64,000 nt of DNA. Source: Rhizobium favelukesii. GTDB lineage: Bacteria; Pseudomonadota; Alphaproteobacteria; Rhizobiales; Rhizobiaceae. Each line of letters starts with the position of its first letter. Position 1 is the first letter of the stretch. A program made the translations under genes and the position numbers. Shown in pieces: positions 44,714 through 52,744 of the stretch. The notes under the pieces are model-generated. The model worked only from the letters and a program-made list of their open reading frames with translations, had not been told where the DNA came from and did no database searches. Location of the stretch: contig NZ_HG916855.1 in the NCBI RefSeq assembly GCF_000577275.2, forward strand, positions 496,001-560,000, written 5' to 3'.

Positions 44714-45370
44714 ATGAAGTTCTTTGTGGATACAGCCGACATCGCCGAAATCCGGGAGCTTGCAGCTGCAGGAGTTATCGACGGAGTGACCACAAACCCC
44801 TCGCTGATCGCAAAGACCGGCCGACCGATCCGCGACGTGATCAAGGAGATTTGCGATGCGATCGAGGGTCCCGTCTCGGCAGAGGTCACCGCAATCGAAT
44901 TCGACCGCATGCTTGTCGAGGGAGAGCGATTGGCCAGCATTGCGGCTAATGTGGCCGTCAAGGTGCCATCCACCTGGGATGGATTCAGGGCTTGCCGGGC
45001 ACTCAGCGAGCGCGGGCTGAAGGTCAATGTCACCCTCTGCTTTTCAGCCAATCAGGCATTGCTCGCGGCCAAAGCCGGTGCGGCCTATATCTCGCCCTTC
45101 GTCGGCAGGCTGGACGATCTCGGCCTGGATGGTATGGAAGTCGTCCGAGAAATCCGGGCGATTTCCAACAACGATCCATCCTTCAACACGGAAATCCTCG
45201 CATCCTCAATTCGCACGCCTCTGCACGTCAAGCAGGCCGCGATGGCAGGTGCCGATATTGCGACCGTACCACCGGGGGTGCTCCGAAATCTTGCCAAACA
45301 CCCGCTCACCGACAAAGGATTGGCGTCCTTCCTCGCCGACTGGGGCAAGACGGGGCAAGAGATTGTTTAG
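44714..45370 (+). CDS. Transaldolase/fructose-6-phosphate aldolase family protein (TalC/MipB)
   Basis: 218 residues, the short transaldolase type (decamer-forming TalC/FSA). Start [20 protein letters not shown], then [16 protein letters not shown]. The Schiff-base lysine is in [12 protein letters not shown]. Then [32 protein letters not shown] and the C-terminal [20 protein letters not shown], all family marks. It acts on C3/C7 sugar phosphates in the pentose phosphate pathway. An AAGGAGAG site precedes ATG 44714. It may extend pentose phosphate capacity under stress. Confidence 0.94.
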   Translation: MKFFVDTADIAEIRELAAAGVIDGVTTNPSLIAKTGRPIRDVIKEICDAIEGPVSAEVTAIEFDRMLVEGERLASIAANVAVKVPSTWDGFRACRALSERGLKVNVTLCFSANQALLAAKAGAAYISPFVGRLDDLGLDGMEVVREIRAISNNDPSFNTEILASSIRTPLHVKQAAMAGADIATVPPGVLRNLAKHPLTDKGLASFLADWGKTGQEIV

Positions 45371-45410
45371 ACTTGCTGACGCCGTTTGAATGGAGCAATC
45401 GAGCAGTAAA

Positions 45411-45442
45411 ATTGCACACAACAAGCGATTAGATTCGTTTGC
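45411..45442 (+). promoter_or_regulatory. Motif copy C (island operator candidate)
   Basis: ATTGCACACAAC then GCGATTAGATTCGTTTGC. Strong right half, weak left half; 23 of 32 match copy A. 108 bases before the decayed oxidoreductase start at 45550. Confidence 0.5.
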
Positions 45443-45549
45443 TTAATCATCTCAAGTGCAACAGACTGCCGACTGATCACATGCTGGCGACCCGTAGAAC
45501 TCGCCCTTCGCCCCCAGAGGCCGACACCATTTCGATAGTCAAGGAGTGA

Positions 45550-45645
45550 ATGGCTCCTGACGCACGCCACACCTCGCCTGATCTGGCGTGAGGCTCGAAC
45601 CTGCCCATCTTCCCGACGGCAGCAAACTGATCGGCCGGCGCAGCA
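45550..45645 (+). pseudogene. Decayed 5' end of a Rieske-FAD reductase paralogue
   Basis: After AAGGAGTGA the ATG at 45550 reads MAPDARHTSPDLA, then a TGA, and in a shifted frame LPDGSKLIGR-like text. This parallels the start of the intact reductase (MAEVHTKLNGPDLVEG, LPDGGKLLGH). Motif copy C precedes it just as copy A precedes the intact gene. Only about 30 codons remain. Confidence 0.4.
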
Positions 45646-45667
45646 GCGAAAGAAAAGGAGCTGAACT

Positions 45668-46012
45668 ATGTCAACGTTGTCCTCGCCCAATCTCGGTTCT
45701 GGTATGAACCCAATTGCGCCCGCTTGGCACTACTCAAGATTAATTAGGTTCATCGACGAGATTGCCAACCATGAGCCCGAGAAGTCATCTACCTCAGTTG
45801 ATATCTTCTCGAACGATGGCAACGAGTGGTACTGCCAGGTTTGCCGGGGCGGACAAAAGACGCAGCCAATGGGTCCTTACACCAAACGACAGGCAGAGCG
45901 GATTCAAGACGTACGCAGGACTCGAATTGCAGCAAAGGGCACCGCCTGGCTCGTCTTTGAGAAAACCGGAGAGGACGATGATCACGAAACGCGGGAGGGG
46001 GGTGTGCAGTAA
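45668..46012 (+). CDS. Small hypothetical protein
   Basis: 114 residues, no recognised family. AAAGGAG lies 7 bases before ATG 45668. CQVCRGGQKTQPMGPYTKRQ contains a CxxC pair, and the N-terminal helix HYSRLIRFIDEIANHEPEK and acidic C-terminus (EKTGEDDDHETREG) are distinctive. Likely a real cytoplasmic protein of the stress island. Confidence 0.55.
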   Translation: MSTLSSPNLGSGMNPIAPAWHYSRLIRFIDEIANHEPEKSSTSVDIFSNDGNEWYCQVCRGGQKTQPMGPYTKRQAERIQDVRRTRIAAKGTAWLVFEKTGEDDDHETREGGVQ

Positions 46013-46276
46013 GGATCAAGCTGATGCTACGTCCCGCAATTTGCCATGAACGTAACAAGCTAAAGAGACGGCTCATGCTGATAGTGCCCGAGCGCAGTCT
46101 CTTCCACCCGTGAGGGAGCGAATAAATGTCCGCGTTGTCCGAAGTCAAGATGCTGCTGTTCCAAGAGCGGACGCGGTTTGGCTGTAAAAGACCCGGATCA
46201 TCCTCTCTCGACGAATTCAGAGCTTGAATTGATCCAGTTAATTTGCCGGAGCTGATGCGCTCCGAGGAGTAATGCC

Positions 46277-46732
46277 ATGACCACGCCGCTTCTGTGTTAC
46301 CTAACGACCAATGACCATGCGATCCTCAGAGAAATTCTTGATCAGGATCCTCGCGACAAGGCCTACAGCCGATTGCTCAGAAGGAAGCTGTCGCAGGCTG
46401 AGATTTACTCCCCGAGGAATGTTCCCGGTGATGTCGTGACGATAAACAGTCGCGTGACCTTCTGCGTAGATGCAGGTGCTCCAAGAACGGCCAATGTGGT
46501 CCGGAATGAGAGCCTTGACTTTCCTATCTACACGGTCTCGGTAAGATCGCTCATGGGATTGGGGCTTCTCGGCATGAGAACGGGTGGGACGATTGTCGTG
46601 GAAACGGAAAGGGGCGGCTCACAAAAGTTAAATGTGATAAGGCTCGATAGCCAAGCTCCTGCGCCCCATCAGCGGGACGATCGGAGGTGCGAAACTTCCG
46701 TTTCCTGGACTCGGGCACGTGTGCACCAATGA
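46277..46732 (+). CDS. Divergent Rnk/GreA-C domain protein
   Basis: 151 residues. Helical N-part YSRLLRRKLSQAEIYSPRNV, then the GreA-C-like PGDVVTINSRVTFCVDAGAP, SLDFPIYTVSVRSLMGLGLL and MRTGGTIVVET. It follows the same order as the Rnk-like protein at 39954 but lacks the usual FPxDAD motif and has an extended tail (RRCETSVSWTRARVHQ). Probably another RNA-polymerase-interacting factor; confidence is lower because of the divergence. Confidence 0.7.
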   Translation: MTTPLLCYLTTNDHAILREILDQDPRDKAYSRLLRRKLSQAEIYSPRNVPGDVVTINSRVTFCVDAGAPRTANVVRNESLDFPIYTVSVRSLMGLGLLGMRTGGTIVVETERGGSQKLNVIRLDSQAPAPHQRDDRRCETSVSWTRARVHQ

Positions 46733-46783
46733 TGACGGAAGCCGCGCATCCGTGCCACTAGGCACGACCGCGATACGGCGACA

Positions 46784-47383
46784 TCATCGATCCGTGCCTG
46801 CAGCTCGATGCGGCCACCGAGCCATGCCGGCGCAAGAGCTGCGAGCGGGGTGACGGCATATCAGTATTGCCCGACTTTCTAGTGGCAGAGCATGTTCAAT
46901 CGCGACCCCAAGCGCGTCGGCCGCCGCGAGAAACAGATCTGGATCCGGTTTCGCGTACTTCACCTGGTCCCGGGTAATCACGGGGAGCGATGCTGGTTCG
47001 ACGCCCAACGCCGCGATATTGACTGCAGCGGTCTCCATGCGACCGCTCGTCGCAATTGCGAAGGGAATTTTCTCCTTGGAAAGCCATTGAAGGAGTTCGC
47101 TTGCACCCGGGAGTGGCCGTATCTGTCCGCCCAGCCGACGATAGGCGGATGCATGCAGTTGCCGTAACTGTTCACTTTTTTCATCGGTAATCTCGATACC
47201 GGTTTCGCGAAGCAGCTGATTGGTAAACAGGCCGCCGCTCATGCCGATCTTTCTATGGATACGCCAGATTGAAAGATCGATATTTTCCGCATCCAGTGCC
47301 TCTTTCCAAGCCAGTACATGTTGGTACACGCTATCCACCAGCGTGCCGTCGAGATCGAAAAGGAACGCGTGTTCTATGCGCAT
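46784..47383 (-). CDS. HAD family hydrolase (PGM-like), C-terminus altered
   Basis: 199 residues. Motif I FLFDLDGTLVDS, cap region with WRIHRKIGMSGGLFTNQLL, motif II PFAIATSGR, motif III KYAKPDPDLFLAAADALG. The expected motif IV (VVGDSxWDMxAA, Mg-binding) right after EHA is missing. The sequence runs instead into ESRAILICRHPARSSCAGMA. A frameshift or recombination at about 46880 probably removed the last 30-40 residues, so activity is doubtful. Confidence 0.8.
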   Translation of the reverse strand: MRIEHAFLFDLDGTLVDSVYQHVLAWKEALDAENIDLSIWRIHRKIGMSGGLFTNQLLRETGIEITDEKSEQLRQLHASAYRRLGGQIRPLPGASELLQWLSKEKIPFAIATSGRMETAAVNIAALGVEPASLPVITRDQVKYAKPDPDLFLAAADALGVAIEHALPLESRAILICRHPARSSCAGMARWPHRAAGTDR

Positions 47384-47587
47384 TGTTTTATTCCCTCGCT
47401 GCTGTGTCGCTGTTCATCGTCAAGGGGGCGACCGCCGGAACATGCTCAATGAGTTTCGAGCAGCCCTCCTTGGCCGCGAGATAGCAAGATGGTTGAACTT
47501 GGCTATACGGCAAGCGCAGAGCTGCCCGGCGACATCGCGTAATTTAAACGGCATCCCAGCGTTCGGCAGTGACCACGCCTGACCAAG

Positions 47588-47791
47588 TTAATCTTCCCGC
47601 TCAGGCGCATGAGGCAGAAACCTATTGAGGGTATCGACAAGATCGAGACAGGTCCCCTGATCCAGCCTCCTGAGGACAATTCCGGAGCTGACGACGGCGA
47701 TATCACCGGTCTCCGGATCGGTAATCGACCAGGTACCGTCATCTTCGAGCTTGGGTGCGTACTGCGGGATTTTCGGAAGTACCATCCTCAT
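47588..47791 (-). CDS. Small hypothetical protein, paralogue of the 48.3 kb gene
   Basis: 67 residues: TWSITDPETGDIAVVSSGIV, then LRRLDQGTCLDLVDTLN. Shares layout with the protein at 48279 (WSVFDMHTGKTAHLNGNVL, GRLDHGSAVDIANALN). No recognised family. The pair flanks a decayed VOC gene. Confidence 0.6.
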   Translation of the reverse strand: MRMVLPKIPQYAPKLEDDGTWSITDPETGDIAVVSSGIVLRRLDQGTCLDLVDTLNRFLPHAPERED

Positions 47792-47866
47792 TTCTCCTTT
47801 GGCTCGCCGGAGGTGTCCACCTTGTAGTCGTCGCGTTGGCCGGTTCCCTCTTTCCAGCGGAGTAGG

Positions 47867-48262
47867 TCATAGATCCACGATCACCCACGGCGCCCGAACC
47901 AAGACGGTCTCGTTTCCTATGCCGCCTCGGCCCACGCCCGTGAATTGCGGACCGACCGTTCTATCAATCTCCAGCTCGCCAGCCGCGTCGATATCGTCGA
48001 CGTAGGCCCCCTTGCGTCGGGCCGTGATCAGCGATGGTTGTCGGCGCCATAGCCGATCTTTTTAACGGCGATTTCGCCGCCGTCAGCAGGCCCGGCTGCC
48101 TTTCAACGGTAGAATGGTATTTTCGCCGATCGGAAGAACATTCAGAAACGCACCGAGGGGTTCGACAAAGAACGCAGCTGCTGCCTCCAAATGCCGAGCC
48201 GTCACGCCGACATAGTCTATACCGCGAATCGATGCACCTAATCGTCCTGTCGGCTTAAGCTA
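47867..48262 (-). pseudogene. Decayed VOC/glyoxalase-superfamily protein
   Basis: The minus strand starts IRGIDYVGVTARHLEAAAAF followed by FVEPLGAFLNVLPIGENT, a VOC N-terminal module (Gly-Ile-Asp-His/Tyr-Val, then LGA). After a stop and a frame change it ends VDDIDAAGELEIDRTVGPQF and VLVRAPWVIVDL, a VOC C-terminus. Frameshifts and a stop make it non-functional. Assigned by motif pattern only. Confidence 0.45.
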
Positions 48263-48278
48263 TCTCTGCTGAAGCAAA

Positions 48279-48467
48279 TCAGAAGCGACTGATCGATGGA
48301 GCCTTCGGGTTCAAGGCATTCGCTATGTCCACGGCGCTGCCATGGTCGAGCCTGCCAAGGACGTTACCATTCAGGTGTGCCGTCTTTCCCGTATGCATGT
48401 CGAAGACAGACCAACGGTCCCCTTGAACCTGTCGTGCTGTATACCGAGGATTAATCGGAAATCGCAT
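48279..48467 (-). CDS. Small hypothetical protein, paralogue of the 47.6 kb gene
   Basis: 62 residues. PRYTARQVQGDRWSVFDMHT leads into AHLNGNVLGRLDHGSAVDIA. Related to the protein at 47588. GAGGAGA before ATG 48467 supports translation. Function unknown. Confidence 0.6.
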   Translation of the reverse strand: MRFPINPRYTARQVQGDRWSVFDMHTGKTAHLNGNVLGRLDHGSAVDIANALNPKAPSISRF

Positions 48468-48635
48468 CTACTTCTCCTCTTCGGTTCGGTCGATGTTGCA
48501 CCGCAGCAAAGATAGAGGAATTGACAACGGGCCACCAGTCCATTGATCGCATAGCTGCTATTCAAGCGACGGCACGACCTCTGGAGGAACAAAGGCGGTC
48601 CAATCGGCCGATCACGTCATGCTTCTTCTCTTGCG

Positions 48636-49571
48636 TCATTTTTCCGAGTGCGGCGTCGAGCCATTCAGCAATGGCGATTGGCCTAACACCAAAACCATAT
48701 GTTCAATGAAAGCACGGACGCGGTGTGGCAACGGACCGCCGCCGACGTAAACCGCATGAACCAGTTCCAGATCGCCTGGATTATGCTCTTCGAGCAGTGG
48801 AATGAGCCGTCCGGCCGCAATTTCGTCTGCCACATGAAAGAGGCCCAGGCGGGCAATGCCAGCGCCTGCCAGCGCCATTTGCTTCATTGTCTCGCCGTTG
48901 TTCACGGCGATGCTGCCCTTGACCGGTTGTGCGATGTCCCGCCCCTCAAAACGAAAGGGCCAGGACGGTCTTGCGCGCCGGAAATTGAAGGTGAGGCAGT
49001 CGTGATGCTCAAGATCTCCCGGCGTTTGCGGCGAGCCCCGGCGCGCCAGATAGTCCGGCGACGCGCACACCACGCGCCGGCTCTGACCCAGCCTGCGGGC
49101 GATCAGGCCGCTGTCTGGGAGATTACCCATGCGGATGGCGACGTCGGTCTTCTCCGCGACCAGATCGACGATGCCGTCGGTGAAACTAAGATCGACGATC
49201 AGATAGGGATTGCGCACTATGAACTCCGGCATGGCCGGCGCGACGAACATCGTCCCGAATGGAATTGTTGTGTTGATCCGCAGCCGTCCCCTAACAGCCC
49301 CTCCCGCGGCCTCCTGGTCGGCATCATTCAAATCCTGAAGAATCTTCAGTGCCGCATGATGATAAGCTTCGCCTTCCTCCGTAAGCGTCAGAGCGCGGGT
49401 TGTTCGCACCAGAAGGCGCGTGCCGAGCCTGGCTTCAAGGCGAGCGATTAGTTTACTGACGGCGGATGGGGTCAGATCGAGGTTGCGCGCCGCCGCTGAA
49501 AAACCTCCGTCTTGGACAACGCGCGCAAAAACCTCCATTTCGCCGGATCGCTCCATCAGAACACGCGGCAT
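48636..49571 (-). CDS. LysR family transcriptional regulator
   Basis: 311 residues. The N-terminus MEVFARVVQDGGFSAAARNL plus LTPSAVSKLIARLEARLGTR is the LysR helix-turn-helix; the effector domain follows with FVAPAMPEFIVRNPYLIVDL. It is divergent from the SDR gene, 96 bases away, and the usual arrangement implies that it controls that three-gene group. Confidence 0.93.
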   Translation of the reverse strand: MPRVLMERSGEMEVFARVVQDGGFSAAARNLDLTPSAVSKLIARLEARLGTRLLVRTTRALTLTEEGEAYHHAALKILQDLNDADQEAAGGAVRGRLRINTTIPFGTMFVAPAMPEFIVRNPYLIVDLSFTDGIVDLVAEKTDVAIRMGNLPDSGLIARRLGQSRRVVCASPDYLARRGSPQTPGDLEHHDCLTFNFRRARPSWPFRFEGRDIAQPVKGSIAVNNGETMKQMALAGAGIARLGLFHVADEIAAGRLIPLLEEHNPGDLELVHAVYVGGGPLPHRVRAFIEHMVLVLGQSPLLNGSTPHSEK

Positions 49572-49667
49572 TGATGATCCTCATTCACAGGTGCATGTCT
49601 TCCGTAGGCAATAGTTCGCCTGCGTCGTAGATCATAAATTGTCTTCAGCAACAACTGGAGACAACAC

Positions 49668-50459
49668 ATGGATTTGCAACTTGCAGGTAAGACCGCCTTG
49701 GTCACGGGTGCCACGGCTGGCATCGGCCTCGAAATCGCACGCACGCTCGCGGCTGAAGGTGCACGCGTCATCATTACGGGCCGCGATCGCACGAAGCTCG
49801 ACAACGCCATCAGTTCAGTCAAGGCTTCAGACGAATCCAACGTCAGCGGCATTCTGGCAGACGCCGCCAAAGCCGAAGGCGCCGCACTCATCGCCAAGGC
49901 CGAGCCTTTGGTCGATATCCTCGTCAACAATCTCGGCATCTATGAGAGTAAGGCCTTCGGGGACATCACAGACGCCGATTGGAGCCATCTGTTTGACGTC
50001 AACGTCATGAGCGGCGTTCGCCTGTCGCGGGCGTATCTGCCTGGCATGCTGGAGCGCAACTGGGGTCGTATTGTCTTCATCTCCAGCGAGTCCGGCCTCG
50101 CCATTCCGCAGGACATGATCCACTACGCGACGACGAAAACGGCGCAGCTTTCGATCTCACGCGGATTGGCGCAACTGACCCGGGGTACCAATGTGACTGT
50201 CAATGCGGTGCTGCCGGGACCGACCCGCTCCGAAGGCATCGAAGGCTTCCTGCGCAGCCAGGCGAGCGACCCGTCCGCGCCCATCACGCAGATCGAGGCG
50301 GAGTTCTTCGCCACTGCGCGCTCGGCTTCGATCCTCCAGCGCATGGTTGAAGCGGAGGAGGTGGCAAACCTCGTCGCCTACCTCGCCAGCCCCCGTTCAT
50401 CCGCCACCAATGGCGCCGCTCTGCGTGCCGAAGGCGGCCTCGTCAACACCATCGCCTGA
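49668..50459 (+). CDS. Short-chain dehydrogenase/reductase
   Basis: 263 residues. NAD(P) motif LVTGATAGIGLEIARTLAAE near residue 12, NNLG motif in ILVNNLGIYESKAFG, serine in IVFISSESGLAIPQ, and YxxxK in HYATTKTAQLSISRGLAQLT, then VLPGPTRSEG. All catalytic positions are present. Substrate unknown. First of three plus-strand genes. Confidence 0.93.
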   Translation: MDLQLAGKTALVTGATAGIGLEIARTLAAEGARVIITGRDRTKLDNAISSVKASDESNVSGILADAAKAEGAALIAKAEPLVDILVNNLGIYESKAFGDITDADWSHLFDVNVMSGVRLSRAYLPGMLERNWGRIVFISSESGLAIPQDMIHYATTKTAQLSISRGLAQLTRGTNVTVNAVLPGPTRSEGIEGFLRSQASDPSAPITQIEAEFFATARSASILQRMVEAEEVANLVAYLASPRSSATNGAALRAEGGLVNTIA

Positions 50460-50472
50460 GAAAGGTTTTCCT

Positions 50473-50775
50473 ATGTCAAACGGCCCCCTCACGATCATCG
50501 CCATCACCACCGCCAAGCCGGGCAAGGAGGCAGCCCTCGGCGCCGCCCAGGAAAAGCTCGTCACCGAGACGTTGGCCGAAGACGGTTGCCTTCGCTACGA
50601 ACTGCACCAGTCGCTCGATGACGGCCGCGTCCGCATCTTCGTCGAGACCTGGCAAAGCGAGGTGCAGTGGCGCGCCCATATGGAAGGCACCGCCATGCAG
50701 CGTTTTCAGGCAAGCGGCGTCGGCGACTATTTCGCCGATTTCGCCCTGCATCGCCTGACGAAAGTGGCCGGCTGA
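50473..50775 (+). CDS. Antibiotic biosynthesis monooxygenase (ABM) domain protein
   Basis: 100 residues from ATG 50473. ABM fold: LTIIAITTAKPGKEAALGAA, GCLRYELHQSLDDGRVRIFV, WQSEVQWRAHMEGTAMQRFQ. Small dimeric cofactorless oxygenase or related (YgiN-like). 13 bases after the SDR stop. Confidence 0.9.
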   Translation: MSNGPLTIIAITTAKPGKEAALGAAQEKLVTETLAEDGCLRYELHQSLDDGRVRIFVETWQSEVQWRAHMEGTAMQRFQASGVGDYFADFALHRLTKVAG

Positions 50776-50831
50776 TCAAACTGCATGCCCTCGTTTCCCA
50801 GACAGACATTCATCCATTCGGAGATAAACCC

Positions 50832-51674
50832 ATGAAGCTTCTGCGCAGTCTTGCCATCACCCTTGCTCTCGGTGCCAGCGCCGCGAGCGCTCATGCCGGG
50901 AACGTGCTTATCGTCCTGTCCGATTCCGACCATCTCGACCTGAAAGACGGCAAAGTGTTCGAGACCGGCTTCTACCTCAATGAGCTCATGCAGCCCGTCA
51001 AAGCCCTGCTCGATGCCGGCCATGAAATCACCTTCGCCACGCCGAAGGGAACAGCGCCTTCGGTCGACAAGACGTCCATCGACAAGATGTATTTCGGGGG
51101 CGACGAAGCCGCGATGAACGACAGCGAGAAGCAACTGGCGGAGCTCGGTCTGCTGTCCAGCGAGAAGTCGCCGGTCGTTAGCCTCGCTCGCGTCGAGCAA
51201 ATCGGCTACGACGATTTCGATGCCGTCTATGTTCCGGGTGGCTACGCGCCAATGCAGGATCTGCTGGTAAGTTCAGAACTCGGAAGCCTGCTCACGTATT
51301 TCCACGAGAAAGGCAAGATAACCGCTCTTGCCTGCCACGGCCCAATCGCGCTGCTGTCGACGATGGCCGATGCAAAAGGCTTTGTCGGTCAATTCGAGAC
51401 GACGGGAACGGCAAAAGCCAACGCCGGCTGGATTTATGCCGGCTACAAATTCACCGTCTTCAGCAATCGGGAAGAGGAAATGGCGAAGGGGCTGCTGAAC
51501 GGCGGCGAGATGAAGTTCTATCCGCAAGACGCGCTCACAACGGCAGGGGGCGAATTCAGTCAGGCCGAGGCTCCTTTCGACGTACACGTCGTCGTGGATC
51601 GTGAGCTGATCACCGGTCAGAACCCCGCGTCTGCTCCGGCCGTGGCTCAGGAGTTGTTAAGCCGACTGAAATAA
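50832..51674 (+). CDS. Secreted DJ-1/PfpI family protein
   Basis: 280 residues. Signal peptide LAITLALGASAASAHAG, then NVLIVLSDSDHLDLKDGKVF and ETGFYLNELMQPVKALLDAG. The nucleophile elbow is ITALACHGPIALLS with Cys-His. The zinc/glyoxalase-III-type Glu is in FETGFYLNE. Class similar to Hsp31-like or YajL-like; a periplasmic location is unusual. Starts 56 bases after the ABM stop. Confidence 0.88.
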   Translation: MKLLRSLAITLALGASAASAHAGNVLIVLSDSDHLDLKDGKVFETGFYLNELMQPVKALLDAGHEITFATPKGTAPSVDKTSIDKMYFGGDEAAMNDSEKQLAELGLLSSEKSPVVSLARVEQIGYDDFDAVYVPGGYAPMQDLLVSSELGSLLTYFHEKGKITALACHGPIALLSTMADAKGFVGQFETTGTAKANAGWIYAGYKFTVFSNREEEMAKGLLNGGEMKFYPQDALTTAGGEFSQAEAPFDVHVVVDRELITGQNPASAPAVAQELLSRLK

Positions 51675-51761
51675 TTCTCGTACGCGGTCAGTCACGGGCT
51701 AAACCGCCGGATCATAAAGGGAGTGATATCTAACGGCGCGCTGTCTGTTCGGCTCACCCGA

Positions 51762-52569
51762 GGGCGATGTCACGTTGTTTCATCAACGCCCGGACAGGGC
51801 TTTTTGTCTGACCTCAGACTGTTGCGCCGGCCACGGCATTCCACTGCGCCATCGCGCGGATCCGATGAATGTGGATGGCGAGGGCTGAGCGTTTCTGGTG
51901 CGGCGGGACGAAGAGATTTCGGACTGCCGAAAAGACTGAGATGAAACATTGCAAGCCGCCGGCAGATCGAAATCCCTGCATCATTCGTTCTCGTTTTCGA
52001 AGTGGCCGTGAGAATTCTCCGCGCGATTGTTCAGCCCCTTGTGCGAGCGATGTCCGACAGCCGACATCACGTCGCGTCTTGCCGCTCCATATGAGCGCAG
52101 CTTGTCGGTGACGATCCGCTTCGGCGCCAAGCCTTGCTTCTTCAGCAGCCTGACCAGCAATCGCTTGGCAGCCTTGGTATCGCGCCGCGCCTGGACGATC
52201 TCGTCGAGAACGTAACCGTCCTGGTCAACGGCACGCCAAAGCCAATGTTTGCGGCCGCCGATGGAAATCACGACCTCGTCCAGATGCCAGATATCCTTTC
52301 GCGACGGCTTCTTTCTGCGCAACTGCTTCGCGTAAGCCGCGCCGAATTTGCGGCCGCATCGCCGTATCGTTTCGTAGGACACGACAATGCCACGCTCCAA
52401 CAGCATTTCCTCGACCAGCCGCAGGCTCAAAGGGAACCGGAAGTACAGCCAGACCGCACGGGCGATAATCTGCGGTGGAAAGCGGTGGTTCTTGTAGCTG
52501 ATGGTCGGTTCGCTCATCCCCGCCAAATTATCCGCCAACCTTTAAGCCACAGACAACGTGACATCACCC
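51762..52569 (-). mobile_element. IS6-family element, decayed
   Basis: 808 bp between GGGCGATGTCACGTTGT (left) and, read inward from the right, GGGTGATGTCACGTTGTC. 16 of 17 terminal bases agree. The single transposase gene has a frameshift. No 8-bp target duplication is seen, so it may be a recombined copy. Confidence 0.82.
51814..52517 (-). pseudogene. IS6 family transposase, frameshifted
   Basis: From ATG 52517: NHRFPPQIIARAVWLYFRFP, LVEEMLLERGIVVSYETIRR, the catalytic Asp in DIWHLDEVVISIGG, and KRLLVRLLKKQGLAPKRIVT with the second Asp in TDKLRSYG. At about 52012, CACGGCCACTT lacks one base against CACGTGCCACTT, so the frame is lost just after NRAENSH. The other frame continues GFRSAGGLQ and VFSAVRNLFVPP to 51814. 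Confidence 0.88.
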
Positions 52570-52744
52570 AACGGCTACCTATAGGTCAAAGAGCGGCTAC
52601 AGTAGGCCTCCTCGAAGATTTGCTTGCATCGCAACTCGATCTGAGGATTTTCCTCCATGTACAGCCGGAAACTCTTGGACCGTGGACTAGGTGTCCACGT
52701 TCTGCCGGCAATATGTTTCCGTCCGGCAGGCGACGTTCGTGACA

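Noticed and set aside
52570..52744. Short minus-strand frame between IS6 and the LacI gene (YMEENPQIELRCKQIFEEAY)
   Set aside because: No family recognised and it overlaps the LacI 3' flank; too short and unsupported to call a gene.
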